Below are positions 14,081 to 14,336 of a DNA stretch of 14,336 nt, piece after piece; positions within the stretch are counted from its first letter, which is position 1; each line of letters begins with the position of its first letter. The position numbers were made by a program, and so were the translations under genes. This DNA is from Actinomycetota bacterium (GTDB taxonomy: Bacteria > Actinomycetota > Thermoleophilia > Gaiellales > Gaiellaceae). The stretch lies in contig JACDBY010000395.1 in NCBI GenBank assembly GCA_013694685.1, positions 1-14,336 of the forward strand, given 5' to 3'. The notes beneath the pieces are model-generated. The model saw only the letters and a program-made list of their open reading frames with translations. It was not told the origin of the DNA and made no database searches.

Positions 14081-14336
14081 ATGCGTCCCAAAATGCCAGC
14101 TCGTGCGTAGCACCGGGCTCGCCTACTCAAACGCCCATTCGGGAAATTCTGCCGATTCGACAACTTCTACTACGTCTTCAACTACGAGGAGATGCGCGAC
14201 GCCTTCGACATCCCTCACGATCTGACTATTCTCGCCGAGGTGTTCCGCTGCGACGACGGCGGCTACGCGCCGACGAATGCGTACTGGCAGAGCTACTCCC
14301 TCATGGGGCTGATCGAGCAGGCGACGGAAGAGCAGC
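14081..14336 (+). pseudogene. Partial ORF of unknown function at right edge, possibly interrupted
   Basis: From 14111 the frame stays open to the window end (75 codons) and looks protein-like, with an aromatic-rich start (FDNFYYVFNYEEMRDAF) and then AEVFRCDDGGYAPTNAYWQ. No start codon occurs between the TAG at 14108-14110 and the ATG at 14192. The aromatic-rich residues before that ATG also look coding, so the gene is probably 5'-truncated. An ATG at 14081 in the same frame would read nine residues into that TAG and then straight on, so one premature stop is the alternative. I do not recognise the family. It lies 22 nt after the UlaG-like gene with no Shine-Dalgarno sequence and probably marks the right boundary of the catabolic locus. 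Sequence beyond the window is needed to tell a broken gene from an intact one with a start at 14192. Confidence 0.4.

Noticed and set aside
14062..14103. CGAGCT...AGCTCG as a transcription terminator after the UlaG-like gene
   Set aside because: Arms are only 6 bp around a 30-nt loop, with no T-run.
1..14336. CRISPR arrays, tRNA genes, riboswitches or a toxin-antitoxin/defence system
   Set aside because: No regularly spaced repeats, cloverleaf-like sequences or diagnostic domains were seen by eye; a covariance-model scan would be needed to exclude small structured RNAs.

Overview
The window is GC-rich DNA with many GTG starts, 4-nt stop/start overlaps and at least one apparently leaderless gene. 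This suggests a high-GC actinobacterium, perhaps of the Thermoleophilia type; that placement is inference, since no taxonomic marker is present. No tRNA, rRNA or CRISPR array was seen.

Layout. The left edge holds the 3' part of an IS3-family transposase (minus strand, running off the window). From about 560 to 14059 lies one compact catabolic locus of 13 genes in two divergent arms. The minus-strand arm, read from the centre leftwards, is: FadR/GntR-type regulator, exported sugar-binding protein, double-NBD sugar ABC ATPase, two RbsC-like permeases, cytochrome P450, and a D-2-hydroxyacid dehydrogenase. The plus-strand arm is: galactonate-dehydratase-like enolase-superfamily enzyme, SDR dehydrogenase, a second and divergent enolase-superfamily enzyme, split transketolase (C-terminal subunit first, then N-terminal subunit), and a UlaG-like metallo-beta-lactamase-fold hydrolase. 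The right edge has a partial, possibly broken ORF of unknown function.

How it may work together (inference). A carbohydrate is imported by the ABC system, possibly trimmed or oxidised by the P450, oxidised by the SDR, opened as a lactone by the UlaG-like hydrolase, dehydrated to a 2-keto-3-deoxy acid by one or both enolase-superfamily enzymes, and cleaved by the transketolase. The 2-hydroxyacid dehydrogenase would handle a small 2-keto acid product. No sugar kinase, aldolase or P450 redox partner lies in the window. The transketolase also lacks several residues that normally recognise phosphorylated sugars, so the chemistry may use unusual, perhaps unphosphorylated, substrates.

Regulation. 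The binding-protein promoter and the first dehydratase promoter share a GGTCAAG / CTTGACC half-site that overlaps the -35 box in both. This fits control of both arms by the local FadR-type regulator. The strongest candidate for an undescribed system is the pathway itself: a P450 translationally coupled to a sugar ABC transporter and facing a kinase-free dehydratase/split-transketolase/lactonase arm.
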